32,297 nt of DNA, from positions 1 through 32,297 of the forward strand of contig JADJTE010000032.1 of assembly GCA_016711295.1 (NCBI GenBank), in the 5' to 3' direction. Numbering within the stretch: the first letter of the stretch is position 1; each line of letters opens with the position of its first letter. The DNA is from Sphingobacteriales bacterium (lineage in GTDB: Bacteria > Bacteroidota > Bacteroidia > Chitinophagales > UBA2359). The notes under the pieces were generated by a model. It made no database searches, was not told the origin of the DNA, and saw only the letters and a program-made list of their open reading frames with translations. Made by a program: the position numbers and the translations under genes. Shown piece after piece: positions 9,524-19,152 of the stretch.

Positions 9524-9879
9524 TCATCTCGGATCTTCCCAAACTATTTCGATGAATTCGGCTTCTTCCATCCACTCATTGCAGAGCGATCCACAATTAT
9601 TCCCTCCGATTCCGCCAACGGTGAATATTACTTCACAACTTCCATTGTAAACTGGATAATTCTCATCATAATAAAACTCCGTATCACTAATACCGTATAG
9701 ATATTCATCATTAAGTGTATATTTTCTATTTTCGCATGTATTGTTGGTTGACTAAGAAGGTAATCAATAGTGGCTTGGAAGCAACAAGGGTAATTACCCG
9801 AAAAACGGTCTGCATCTTTATGGCAAGCCATAAGCGAAAATAGAAAAACAATAAAAATAAATATTTTACTTTTCAACAT
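9524..9879 (-). pseudogene. Small Cys-rich lipoprotein (DUF6970-like), one frameshift, 5' end at an IS junction
   Basis: The protein is about 118 residues with an SPII signal (FLFSLMAC), then NYPCC, a Tyr/Asp-rich middle, and a C-terminal part with GGIGGNNC, SLCNEW and VWEDPR. The late Cys pattern and the closing W-x-D-P/S-R resemble my recollection of DUF6970-type Bacteroidota lipoproteins, but this is tentative. A one-base frameshift near 9730 separates the two halves. The start codon ATGTTG is formed by the terminal CAACAT of IS copy 3, so the true 5' end and promoter may have been lost or replaced at this junction. Confidence 0.5.
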
Positions 9880-9934
9880 CTCTGCCAAAATAAAGGCAGT
9901 GCAAATATGAAAAAGCATTGAAAAAGCGTTAATT

Positions 9935-11433
9935 TTGAGTTTCCAAACCTTAAAAAAACGCTATTCAATGCTTGATAGAAATAACTTTTCGCGCTGTATA
10001 GCACGTGCAAATGTAGGTATTTTATGGGAGATATTGCATTCATTTCTTTGTATTTCTTATGGTGGCGGCATTCGCACCCTAAGCCGCTATACGACATATA
10101 GCGAACGCAGCCTGTTCCGATTTATCAGACAAACAATAAATTGGAATTCGTTGTTTTTAAGAATATTTAAATGTTTCATTCATAAAGAGGGCTGTATTTA
10201 TTTATTAGTAGCCGATGAAACGGTTGAGTCGAAATCGCGAAAATCGACCTTCGGTCAGGGACGCTTCTATTCGTCCGTGCTTCAGACGGCGATTAATTCG
10301 GTGTGTTTTTTCGGTTTTTCTTTGGTAGAGGTAGATAGCGAGAAATCCTATTTTTTGGGGCTAAACCAAGTAGTACACAACGAACAAGACAAGGCACGCA
10401 TAGCAGTCGAAAAAGCGAAAAGAGCAGCGGGCAAAGGTAAGCCCAAAGGGCGAAAAAAGGGCACAAAGAACGCCCCCCAAAAAAGCGATGTTGCGGCAGA
10501 TGCGCCCGAACAAACTGCGTCATTTCGTACATTTAAAACTTTTTTCGAAAGTATAATGAGCTTATTATCAAGCCTTTTGCCCGGACTAAACTTGTCGTAC
10601 TTAATCCTCGATTCAGCCTACGGCAATAGCAAATACTTGCAATTAGCCAAAGAAAAAGGACTATGCGTCATTTCCAAATTGCGCCAGTCACCCGCCTTGT
10701 TTTTCCTACCCGATACGCCCCAAAATGACACCGATACGCCCAACAAAAAACGAGGAAGACCCCAAAAATACGGTCGTAAAGTCGACATCAAAACTTGCCC
10801 GATACACTCATCGTCTCCGAAAAACAGAAAACGGCATACACTACACCATCTATCAATTTCAGGCATACAATAAAGAAATGCCTGCGTTTTTGCTCAACGT
10901 AGTTTCGACAAAAGCCACCAACCTCAAAACAGGCAAAGTGGCATACCGTCATCTTTTCTCGAACGACCTCCAACTCGATGCCCAAACGATGATGGCATAT
11001 TACACATTGCGCTTCCAAATTGAGTTCGATTTTAGAGATGCCAAACAACATTTTGGACTGCACAAATTCAAAAATTATCATCAAACGCAACTCAATAATA
11101 TGTTCAATCTCGCTTTTCTGGCACTTGTCGCTGCTAAGGTTTGGCAACAACAATGGGCAATAAAACTCAAGCAACCCAAGATCTCGCTGCTTGACCTCAA
11201 AACCATAATTAAAGCCCAAAAAAAACCTCGAAAGCATTTTAAAATTGCACAAAAACAACCTAATGTTCTATCAAAAAAATTAAGGTACTAATTTTTAATA
11301 TAATTACTTGATATTCAGTTATTTACATTTTTAAAATGGTCTTAAAAACTTTTCTGTTAGAACACTAAATGTTTTTTTAAACCCCGATTTTGTGGCTAAT
11401 TTCGTCCCAAATGACATCATTAACGCCGCTTAA
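9935..11433 (+). pseudogene. IS4-family DDE transposase (copy 3), frameshifted and interrupted by a MITE-like insert
   Basis: The N-terminal part runs uninterrupted from about 9935 to 10790 and contains LLVADETVESKSR (first Asp), a Lys/Gly-rich insert (KGKPKGRKKGTKN) and LILDSAYGN (second Asp). Two small indels near 10790 and 10825 shift the frame. It then continues as NGIHYTIYQFQAYNK through YTLRFQIEFDFRDAK, which is the YREK signature with the catalytic Glu, and QLNNMFNLAFLALVAAK. The C-terminus is cut by the 101-bp insert at 11264. Its remainder (NPDFVANFVPND) ends at TAA 11431-11433, just inside the terminal repeat. Motif spacing fits the IS4 family; the subgroup is not resolved. The start codon is uncertain. 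Confidence 0.8.
11264..11364. mobile_element. 101-bp MITE-like element nested in IS copy 3
   Basis: Copies 1 and 2 read AACCTAAATGTTTTTTT here, whereas copy 3 has 101 AT-rich bases inserted. The insert begins TGTTCTA and ends TAGAACA, perfect 7-bp inverted ends that extend imperfectly inward (TGTTCTATCA versus TGTTCTAACAG). CTAA is duplicated at 11260-11263 and 11365-11368. It has no coding capacity. Small size, inverted ends and target duplication are the hallmarks of a non-autonomous transposon. Confidence 0.85.
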
Positions 11434-11733
11434 ATGGCAGAGATGTTGACATTAAAAACGAATATTGAAAAAGCAATAAAAGGATATTTGCGCAACCTGC
11501 CTTTTGATGGTGAGTTTATGCTCACTGCCTTAGAAGACGCAATACAAAAAGTAGTAGGCGTGAAAACGTTGAGGTTAAACTATGTCGGGGCACAAGTTGG
11601 GGCTTTGCCCTATGCCCAAATAACCAACGGCACAGCACCCGCCAAACCCACATACATACCAACTTCGGGTTATATAGAAATAGATCCTGCTTTTCCCATT
11701 AATACAACAATTGTATACTACCCTGTATTATAA
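11434..11733 (+). pseudogene. Phage baseplate-like protein fragment, N-terminus lost at IS copy 3
   Basis: This is 99 codons as read, but the first five (MAEML) come from the right end of IS copy 3, so the true N-terminus was probably removed. The remainder has VVGVKTLRLNYVGAQ and GYIEIDPAF, which resembles the C-terminal part of baseplate-type proteins I recall from Bacteroidota phages. That assignment is tentative. Its stop overlaps the start of the next gene (TAATG), as in compact phage operons. Whether it is translated from the IS-supplied ATG is unknown. Confidence 0.45.
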
Positions 11734-12246
11734 TGGTCAATTTTTATTTGCAAATATGGCGATTATTGCCCCCTTTCTTGCGCAAAGACAAGATGCACCA
11801 ATGGATTTGGGCTAACTTACAGCCCCTTCAATCCTTTACATGCCATATTTGAGGGCTACCGAAATGAGACCAAAGATAAACTGCAAGTTACTACACAGAC
11901 ATATAGTTTAGAATGGTATTTGAATAGGGTTTTTAACCCCTCATTTGCGCCAGTTATATCGGCGCACTCCATAGATTATACATATGGTGGCATTTGGATA
12001 GAGAACAATCCAAATCAAGTGCCGCTTAGTTTGGTTTGGAGCGATTGGGAACAACAACCGCCTTTTTTGTTTATAGCGACTCGGACACTCAATTAAGTTA
12101 TCTATATTCTTGGCAGGACTATTGGCAACAAATCAACTTTATTGTCTGGGTTCCCTGCATCGCTTATCATTGACGAACCCATGCTAGGAGCACATATAAA
12201 TCGGCATAACGCCATAGGTCACAAGTATAAAATAGTATATTACTAA
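11733..12246 (+). pseudogene. Phage tail-region protein, frameshifted
   Basis: Three frames join into one protein of about 171 residues. It starts IWRLLPPFLRKDKMHQWIW, continues through FEGYRNETKDKLQVTTQTYS and EWYLNRVFNP, then SYLYSWQDYWQQINFIVW, and ends HNAIGHKYKIVYY. Breaks lie near 11850, 12075 and 12150. The opening LPPFLRK...M..W pattern and the EWYLNRVFNP segment match proteins I recall beside baseplate genes in Bacteroidota phages; I know no function. Start and stop both overlap the neighbouring genes by TAATG, so the three genes formed one translationally coupled block. Confidence 0.5.
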
Positions 12247-13072
12247 TGAATAAACTAAATTTACAGCCCGAGGACACCCATTAACTATTGAGGATTTGTC
12301 GCTAATGCAACAAGCCTACCAAGATGGTTTTAAGGCTATTGGCAGCATGTTCTTACCATCTAACTATCAAGCCTATATAGTAAGCGGCTGTGATCCCACC
12401 TTTCTAAGTATTGGCGTTGTCAATATTAGCGAGGGGTACGTGTTTTATATGGGCGAACTGTGGTATGTAGCTGCCGCAAATTCCCTAACATGGGGCAGTG
12501 TATATTTCGCCCCCGAAGTGTCTTATTTGCCGCCTACCCCTATTAGTTATGCAAATAGCTCAATACAAAACGTCAAAGAAAAAAGAGTTATGCTGATAGG
12601 CTCTGGTGCTTTGCCATCAGGGGCATTATCATACGGATCCGTAGCACGGTTTTCCCAGTTACTAAAATATAAGCGAACTGATTGGAGTCCTATATTTATT
12701 TTTTCGCCTAATGTATCTACAACTGGTCCTTATCAAGCGGTATTTCGCATTAATTCAATTGGCGAAATAAAGTTAAAAGGCAGGGTGCGTGTTAATATAT
12801 CCGCGCTCGGCGTAGGCATAAATGCCATACCGTTGTTTAGCTTGCCTGGAATGGTGGTTCCCGAACACCCTATAACCTTGTTTGTAGGCTCTAAGGATGG
12901 CAATTTATTTAAATTGTCGGCTACTACTGGAGGGTTAGTAACACTATCTACCCACAACGATTTGCCTTTTTCTCAAAATGATTACGTCACATGGACGGGA
13001 GGAGTATCATCCGTTTCCATATCACTTAACTTAGAAATAATACTTGATGGAATTGTCCTTGATGCTGTATAG
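12246..13072 (+). pseudogene. Phage tail-fibre-like protein, frameshifted near the N-terminus
   Basis: The probable start is the ATG at 12246 (MNKLNLQP), overlapping the previous stop. A one-base loss near 12270 shifts the frame, after which GHPLTIEDLSLMQQAYQDGF continues without break to 13072. This opening is typical of tail-fibre-like genes I recall in Bacteroidota phages (a 'PLT.EDL' segment followed by a helix). The C-terminal half is beta-rich with repeated hydrophobic strands, consistent with a receptor-binding module. An internal ATG at 12296 would give an intact 258-residue protein, so a shortened product is possible. A near-perfect palindrome follows the gene. Confidence 0.5.
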
Positions 13073-13116
13073 GATAGGCTGAGGCCGGCATTAAGGTAGA
13101 GGTCATCAATGACATG

Positions 13117-13138
13117 GATACCAACGTTGGTATCTTTT
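13117..13138 (+). terminator. Palindrome with T-run after the tail-fibre-like gene
   Basis: GATACCAACGTTGGTATC (13117-13134) is a perfect 18-bp palindrome followed by TTTT. It lies 45 bases after the stop of the last phage-like gene and could act as its transcription terminator. Confidence 0.55.
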
Positions 13139-13194
13139 ATTAGCAGCTAAAAACCAATTTAACAACCCTTAAAACAAAGATTGAAAGCACTTTG

Positions 13195-13232
13195 TATCGC
13201 AGGCAGGCTTTTTGGTAAGCCTGCCTGCGATA
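13195..13232. repeat. 38-bp perfect hairpin with 16-bp stem
   Basis: The arm TATCGCAGGCAGGCTT (13195-13210) and its exact reverse complement (13217-13232) flank the loop TTTGGT. There is no T-run after it, so it is not a classic terminator. It lies in a 600-base gene-free stretch and may be a REP-like or structural element. Confidence 0.7.
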
Positions 13233-13327
13233 ATACGTTTAGTTCGTAATGTAAAAAAAAAGTGCTTAATGGTATTTGGCACTTTTCGTTTTCCGTTATT
13301 TAGTACTTTTCGTTTTCCCCGTCTAAA

Positions 13328-13390
13328 GTAACTATTTAGGTATTGCGCCCCTCTATTCTAATTCATGTTTGTAGGTCGCATTTATTCCTC
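13328..13390 (+). repeat. Dispersed ~63-bp repeat, inverted copy at 28052-28114
   Basis: The stretch starts GTAACTATTTAGGT (from 13329) and ends ATGTTTGTAGGTCGCATT...CCTC (13365-13390). Its reverse complement matches 28052-28114: 25 of 26 bases at one end, and the CCTAAATAGTTAC core at the other, with a less conserved middle. The 13140-13673 gap otherwise holds the hairpin at 13195, a repeated motif at 13413-13482 and a possible promoter. Confidence 0.65.
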
Positions 13391-13412
13391 ACAGATATAA
13401 TATTAGATGCCA

Positions 13413-13482
13413 TACCTACGGCATTTTAAGAATCGTACTTGCTATATGCTACCCATATAACATGCCTACGGCATTTTAAGAA
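13413..13482 (+). repeat. Two copies of a short intergenic motif CCTACGGCATTTTAAGAA
   Basis: CCTACGGCATTTTAAGAA occurs at 13415-13432 and 13465-13482. A related inverted form, TAAAATGCCGTAGG, occurs at 27553-27566. The motif appears to be a small dispersed intergenic repeat of this genome. Confidence 0.6.
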
Positions 13483-13514
13483 GTGATTAAGGTGTAATCT
13501 CTGCAACGCTCAAA

Positions 13515-13546
13515 TTGAAGGTTAAATTTTCGATTTCTTACTTTTG
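13515..13546 (+). promoter_or_regulatory. Possible Bacteroidota-type promoter of the S8 protease gene
   Basis: TACTTTTG (13539-13546) fits the -7 consensus TAnnTTTG. TTG at 13515-13517 lies 21 bases upstream, close to the usual -33 spacing. The protease ATG is at 13674, giving a leader of about 120 bases. Confidence 0.35.
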
Positions 13547-13673
13547 TAGGAAATCTAATGAATAGCCTAATGGCGAAGTTACCTAAATAGCTCCAAGTAA
13601 ATAAGGATAAGGGCAACCTTGTTTCATAAATTATCGTTATCAGGCAGTATAATTACACCCTAATAAACCAGCC

Positions 13674-16600
13674 ATGAAACATTTTTTATCACATTTGCCA
13701 CTCTGCTTTGCTTGGGCATTATTAGTACCCCTACCGTTGTGGGCTACGTCTGATTGTTACGAAGTATGTATGGGTACTGATATACTTTCGCTTGCTTGGT
13801 GCCCCGAAGTTGCGCTGAGCGGCAATTGCGGCGCATCCCTCGCTCCTATTTCGAGCGATGTTGCCGTGTCTCAAAACAAGCTACCCCTGTATGCGGCAGG
13901 GCAATTGTATGTCAAGGTCAAATCGGACAAAACAGATTTGCGCTACGACCAAGCGACAGAAGGAACCCGCCCTACAAGTGATGCTATTGAACTGTTGCCC
14001 ATCATTGCACACTACGGCATTACGCGCATCGAAAAAGCCTTTGCTCGTTTGCCCAAACTTAGCCGTTTGTACGTAGTGCATTTTTCGTCTGACCAAGCAG
14101 CCGATGCCTTGATAGCGGCTCTGGCTGCCCACCGCTTGGTAGCCTATGCCGAGAGAAAACCCCAACATCGCACTTTTCTGACCCCCAACGACATTCACCC
14201 CGACCAATGGAATGTGCAGAAGATAGCAGCTGAATTGGCTTGGGACCTTGGCACGGGAAGCAACCAAATCGTGATAGGTATGGTAGATGATGCTGTGCGC
14301 ACCACCCACGAAGATTTGGCGGCTACGCTATGGCTAAACCCGGCGAAACGGCAGGCAATGGCGTAGATGATGATGGCAATGGCTATATTGACGACATCAA
14401 TGGCTGGGATGCAGCCTCTAACGACAACGACCCCAACCCCGAAGGAGCGGACAATTTCAGTTTCTCGCACGGGACGCACTGCGCGGGTATTGCAGCTGCC
14501 GCTACCAACAACGGCATAGGTGTGGCAGCTATCAGCTATAATGTGCGCTTGATGGCTATCAAAACAGCCCTGACGGGCAATGGTTCAGACGAAGGTATGG
14601 CAGGCGTAGAATATGCCATTGCTGCGGGTGCTGATGTTATTAGCTTGTCCTGGGGCGGTGGTGCCCCCTCCGATGCTGAACAAGAAGTATTCGATTCGGC
14701 ATACGAAGAAGGCATCGTATGCGTAGCAGCAGCAGGCAACGACAATACCGATACGCCTATGTATCCCGCCTCTTATAACCATGTCATATCCGTAGGTGCT
14801 ACGGACGAAGACGATGCAAAAGCCGATTTTTCTAACTATGGCGAGACGATAGATGTCATGTCGCCGGGCGTACATATTTGGTCGCCCGTAGCAACAACCG
14901 ACAATAGCTACGAATTTTATGATGGTACATCGATGGCTTGCCCCTTAGTGTCGGGTTTGTGCGCCCTCATGTTGTCGTATATGCCTACTTTGACTGTCGA
15001 CCAAATTGAGAATTGCTTAGAGACCACTGCCGACAATATCAATGCCCAAAATCCCGATTATATAGGGCAAATAGGTGCAGGGCGCATCAATGCCCACCAA
15101 GCAATGCTCTGTATTCCGACCGAACCCGTAGCCCAATACCAAACCGACTTTATCGCTTCGGCTTGTGTAGGGCAGCCCGTACAATTTCATGATAACAGCG
15201 GGGGCTTGTTGCCCCTCACGGTGCAGTGGGTGTTTGAGGGCGGTATCCCCGCTACTTCTACCGACCCCGACCCCTTAGTGTTTTACACTACATCGGGCAC
15301 TTTTGACGTTACGCTAACCGCCACTAATCCGCTTGGAACAGATACTTATACGGGAACAATTACGATTGCCCCGCCTACGGCTACACTATCGGGCGGCGAG
15401 GTTATCATAGCGGGTTATCAAGCTACCCTAACGCTCGAACTGACCGGTACGCCGCCTTGGGACGTAACCTATACCGATGGCACAAACAATTATACGCTGA
15501 ACAATATCATGGAAACGCCTTTTGAGTTTCAGGTAGCCCCCGCTATTACGACCAATTATAGCATCGTCAATTTTGTCGATTCTTATTGTACGGGTGTAGG
15601 GCTGGGTAGTGCCTTAGTAGTGAGCGATACGCCCGTTGATTGTGTAGATTGCCCCTACAACCTAATTCAAGAAGTATTATTGGGCGGCGGTTGTGTAGCC
15701 ATCTCCAATATTGTCTATACGGGCGACACTTCCGCCTTGGGCTATTTTGAGCAAACTGCCCAACTCGATATAGGATTCGGAAGCGGCATACTACTCAGCA
15801 CAGGATATAACAGCGTAGCCTATGCCCCCAACGATAGTGGCAGCGATACCGAACCGCCAGGTGGCTTGGACTTAGACGGCGACCCCGATTTGGACGAACT
15901 CATAGAACCCTACCAAACCTACGATGCTTCGATATTAGAGTTTGACTTTATCCCCTCGTCCGATGCCATTTCGTTCAATTATGTGTTTGGGTCAGAAGAG
16001 TATCCCGAATTTGTATGTAGCCAATTTACCGATGTATTTGCGTTTTTTATCAGCGGACCAGGTATTGTAGGGCAGCAAAACATAGCCCTTATACCGGGCA
16101 CTACGCTACCTGTGGCTATAAACTCGGTTAATCCTGGCGTGCCTGGTTTTTCGGGAGGCTCTGGTTGTATTAGCTTGGACTACGAAGAGTATTATATTGA
16201 TAACGAATTTAGCGACAATACCCAATTTGATGGATATACCGTACCCCTCACAGCAGCGATAAGCAACTTGACGGCTTGCGAGATGTACCATATCAAAATA
16301 GCTATTGCCGACGCAGGCGACCACGCATACGATTCGGGTGTATTTTTGGAGGCAAACAGTTTTACAGACGGGATAGAATTTGATGTCGAATCGTTCGGAC
16401 CCGCCGAAGATTCGCACGAAGCATACGAAGGCTGCGACAATGGCTATTTTATGTTTTACCGCACTGACGAGGACAATGATGCCGAAGCCGTCACCATCGA
16501 ATTTACGCTCACTGGCTCTGCTACCATAGGTGCTGATTATGTAGCTATCCCTACATCAGTGACAATCCCGGCGGGGCAAGACAGCGCGGTGGTATTTATA

Positions 16601-17902
16601 CAAACAATTGCCGACAACTGGGCAGAGGGTTTTGAAGCCGTCACTGTTGTAGTCAATAATATCGATTGTGGTTGTTCTAGTACATCGGTATCGGCTACGC
16701 TATATATCCGCGACAACGATGCCATTGACGCAGGCGGCAACCAAGCCATCTGCCCTGGCGAGTCTGCCCAATTACAAGCCACACCAGGACTGACCAACTA
16801 CGCCTGGACACCCGCCGCCGACATAGACAATCCCAATATAGCCAATCCCATAGCTACTCCCGACCAAACGACCCTTTACTATGTGACCGCGACAGATGCG
16901 CAAGGCTGTATAGCTATCGATTCAGTACTCGTATTCCTGAAATCATCGCCCTACGTACCGCCTGTTTCGCTCGATACAACCATTTGTACAGGCACTACCG
17001 CCAACATTAAATTGACCAACCTATCGTATATAGCGGGCTATAACTATTCGTGGTCGCCTACTACGGGTTTGGACAATCCCAATATCCCTGCTCCAACGGC
17101 TACTGTGTCTGCCGATATAATATATACACTTACGCTCACCAACCCGCAAGGGTGTAGCGGCACTACTTCGGTCAGTATTGAGGTAGCCAATATCGATACC
17201 GACATCGCCTTATCCGACACAGCGTTTTGCGCGGGCGGAAGTGCCGTGCTTGCTGTCCCTGCGGGATTTAGCTCATATATATGGTCGAATGGCGCAACGA
17301 CCAATAGCCTCAATGTATCGGCAGGTGGTATATACAGCATCACTGCCACTGACGCTGCTTATGGCTGTGCTGCTACTGCTCAAAGCACCGTCACAGTACA
17401 CGACCTACCACAGCCCACCATAGCAGGCGATACGCAAATAACCGAAGGGAGTACGGGCAATTTAGAAACTACTTCGGGCTATACCTCTTATCTTTGGAGC
17501 AATGGCAGCACTGCTCCCTCTATCAGCGTGACGGAAGGAGGCACTTATGCCGTCACGGTGAGCAATGAATACCAATGCACGGGCACAGATGCTATCACGG
17601 TATCCGTAGAACCTCTGCCCGTATTGCCTACCTATATCATACCTTCGGCATTTTCGCCCAACGGTGATGGTATAAATGATGTGTTTCAAGCCGTTGTAAG
17701 CCCCAGCGTAGCCGCTTTGCGCATGGTAGTATATAACCGTTGGGGCAATAAGGTGTTTAGTGCCGAGGCTATTGACGACAGTTGGAATGGCAAATACAAT
17801 GGTATGGCTGCCGAGATGGGCGTGTATGTATATGCGATAGAGCTTACCCTCGCATCGGGCGAAATTGTAGCCTTGCAAGGTAATGTAACGCTGTTGCGTT
17901 AA
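13674..17902 (+). CDS. Secreted subtilisin-like S8 peptidase with choice-of-anchor L, Calx-beta and T9SS type B sorting domain
   Basis: The protein is about 1,409 residues. Signal peptide (1-24) with a propeptide-like region, then the S8 domain with Asp in IGMVDDAV (~203), His in SHGTHCAGI (~265) and Ser in DGTSMACP (~419). A PKD-like domain follows (~480-565), then a choice-of-anchor L-type region (~655-910, with FNYVFGSEEYPEF). Next come a Calx-beta repeat (~918-1015) and Ig/PKD-like repeats (to ~1300). A gliding-type C-terminal sorting domain closes it (FSPNGDGINDVF, YNRWGNKVF). It should cross the outer membrane by T9SS and degrade proteins outside the cell. A one-base loss at CCC 14339-14341, between the catalytic Asp and His, breaks the frame; NPGETAGNG is restored with CCCC. 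Given an otherwise intact 1,190-codon remainder, a sequencing error is likely. Confidence 0.88.
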
Positions 17903-17925
17903 GCCGCGTGTGATAGATAAATAGG

Positions 17926-17974
17926 AAAACCTCCTTGCGACCCATAGAAATAGGAATAGCAAGGAGGTTTTTTT
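17926..17974. terminator. Bidirectional terminator between convergent genes
   Basis: AACCTCCTTGC (17928-17938) pairs with GCAAGGAGGTT (17959-17969), with T-runs on both strands (TTTTTTT on plus, TTTT on minus). It sits between the stops of the S8 protease (17902, plus) and the nuclease gene (17987, minus). Confidence 0.8.
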
Positions 17975-17986
17975 GCGATATGTTTG

Positions 17987-19015
17987 TTATGCTATATCAG
18001 TGCGCAACTGCTGAATTTGTTGGAGCGACAACCCTGTTATAGTGGCAATGAGTTCATTATTGGCTCCTGCTAAAATAGCATTTTTGGCAGCCTCAAATTT
18101 TGCTTTTTCTCGTCCTTCGGCGATGCCTTTTTCTCGTCCTTCGGCGATGCCTTTTTCTCGTCCTTCGGCGATGCCTTTTTCTCGTCCTTCGGCGATGCCT
18201 TTTTCTCGTCCTTCGGCGATGCCTTTCTCGTCCTTCGGCGATGCCTTTTTCCATTGCTTCGGTTCTTGCTTTTTCCATCGCTTCTTTCATCAAAGAAATT
18301 TGGTCGAGCCAGAATTTTTGTTGTGCTTCGTAATAGCCGCGCTCTTTTTCATCGAGGTACATAGCTTCTAATTTTTTGCTGGCTTTTTGTATTTCGCGTA
18401 TTTCGGCTAATTCGGTGGGCAGTTTGTCGTTGCTATATCGGTGTGCGGTGTTCAGGAAAGCAATCCAACGGTCTAATAAGGTCATGGTAGTGCGTTGTTC
18501 GCCTTTGTATTTGCGTAGCTCTACGAAGTACAAATCTAAGTAATCAAGGTTTCGTGTTTTTCATTGGTATCGGTATCTTTGAGGGTATAACATCTATGAA
18601 ACCGCTCGTCATCAAACATATTGAAATCTATAAGGCTGACGACAATACACTTTTTTAGGTCTGAATAGCTTATGTCTGATGCCCCTTCGGGTTGAGTATC
18701 GGGCATAACATCGAGTTGCGACCCATAAATCTTAGCCCAATAATACAAGGCGCGTTTGCCATAAAACACGCTGCCCCTTATTTGTATTTCTACGTCAAAT
18801 AACCTCCCACTTTCATCTTCTGCTTTGATGTCTAAGATAGACAATTTGCCCTCGGCATAATCAGCCACGTTATACGGATTTTTGAGTGTTATCTTGGCTA
18901 CTTGTTGGCTTAGGGGCAAAATGGCATTGATGAGCGACATCAGAATGTCTTTATTCTCTTCGGAACCGAAAAGTTTTTTGAACACCAAATCTATTTTAGG
19001 ATTTACTTTGCTCAT
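17987..19015 (-). pseudogene. Rpn/PD-(D/E)XK nuclease family transposase-like protein, two frameshifts
   Basis: The N-terminus reads PKIDLVFKKLFGSEENKDIL, the typical opening of Rpn-type (PDDEXK_2) proteins. The nuclease core LSILDIKAEDESGRLFDVEI shows the D...E-x-Q arrangement (followed by Q). These proteins act as DNA endonucleases linked to recombination. A frameshift near 18540 separates the core from the C-terminal helical part. A second lies at 18224-18226, where one T-run is two bases short, inside an 8-residue repeat (EKGIAEGR, six units). The corrected tail ends with LQQIQQLRTDIA at 17987. The family usually has a charged coiled tail like this. A -7 box lies just upstream of the start. 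It may be intact if the indels are errors. Confidence 0.75.
18110..18245 (-). repeat. 24-bp tandem repeat, six units, coding for EKGIAEGR
   Basis: CGTCCTTCGGCGATGCC (plus strand) recurs at about 18110, 18134, 18158, 18182, 18206 and 18228. The spacing is 24 bases except the last, which is 22 because one T-run has three rather than five T. On the minus strand each unit encodes an acidic/basic 8-mer, extending the C-terminal helix of the nuclease. Confidence 0.85.
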
Positions 19016-19035
19016 AGCTGAGTGGTTTTATAGGG

Positions 19036-19043
19036 CAAAGTTA
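19036..19043 (-). promoter_or_regulatory. -7 box of the Rpn-type nuclease gene
   Basis: Read on the minus strand, TAACTTTG fits TAnnTTTG and lies 20 bases upstream of the start at 19015. No clear -33 TTG is visible. Confidence 0.4.
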
Positions 19044-19086
19044 CGAAAAAAAGCGGTAAAAATAGATTTTTAGCCCTATTAGGTCG

Positions 19087-19094
19087 TAATTTTG
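19087..19094 (+). promoter_or_regulatory. -7 box upstream of cutA
   Basis: TAATTTTG fits TAnnTTTG, 58 bases before the cutA ATG, in the divergent gap shared with the nuclease gene. The -33 element is unclear. Confidence 0.35.
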
Positions 19095-19152
19095 CGCTGC
19101 TGAATACAAGTGTACTCGTCAGAGTTCGCTTTGCATCTAATAATACTTGTTG

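Larger units (their letters stand above)
9874..11448 (+). mobile_element. IS4-like insertion sequence, copy 3, with a nested MITE-like insert
   Basis: The ends are CAACATCTCTGCCA (9874-9887) and its reverse complement (11435-11448). Without the 101-bp insert and its 4-bp duplication the length is about 1,470 bp, matching copy 2. Flanking hexamers ACTTTT and ACATTA differ, so no target duplication is visible, unlike copy 2. This suggests recombination between IS copies or loss of one flank. It is the least decayed copy. Confidence 0.9.

Noticed and set aside
10293..10532. Minus-strand frames (also near 404-872, 3120-3473, 10618-11258)
   Set aside because: They are antisense to the IS transposase, repeat in each copy, and show no independent gene features.
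14195..17962. Minus-strand frames of 70-166 codons
   Set aside because: They are antisense to the S8 protease, whose domains are unmistakable in the plus frame.
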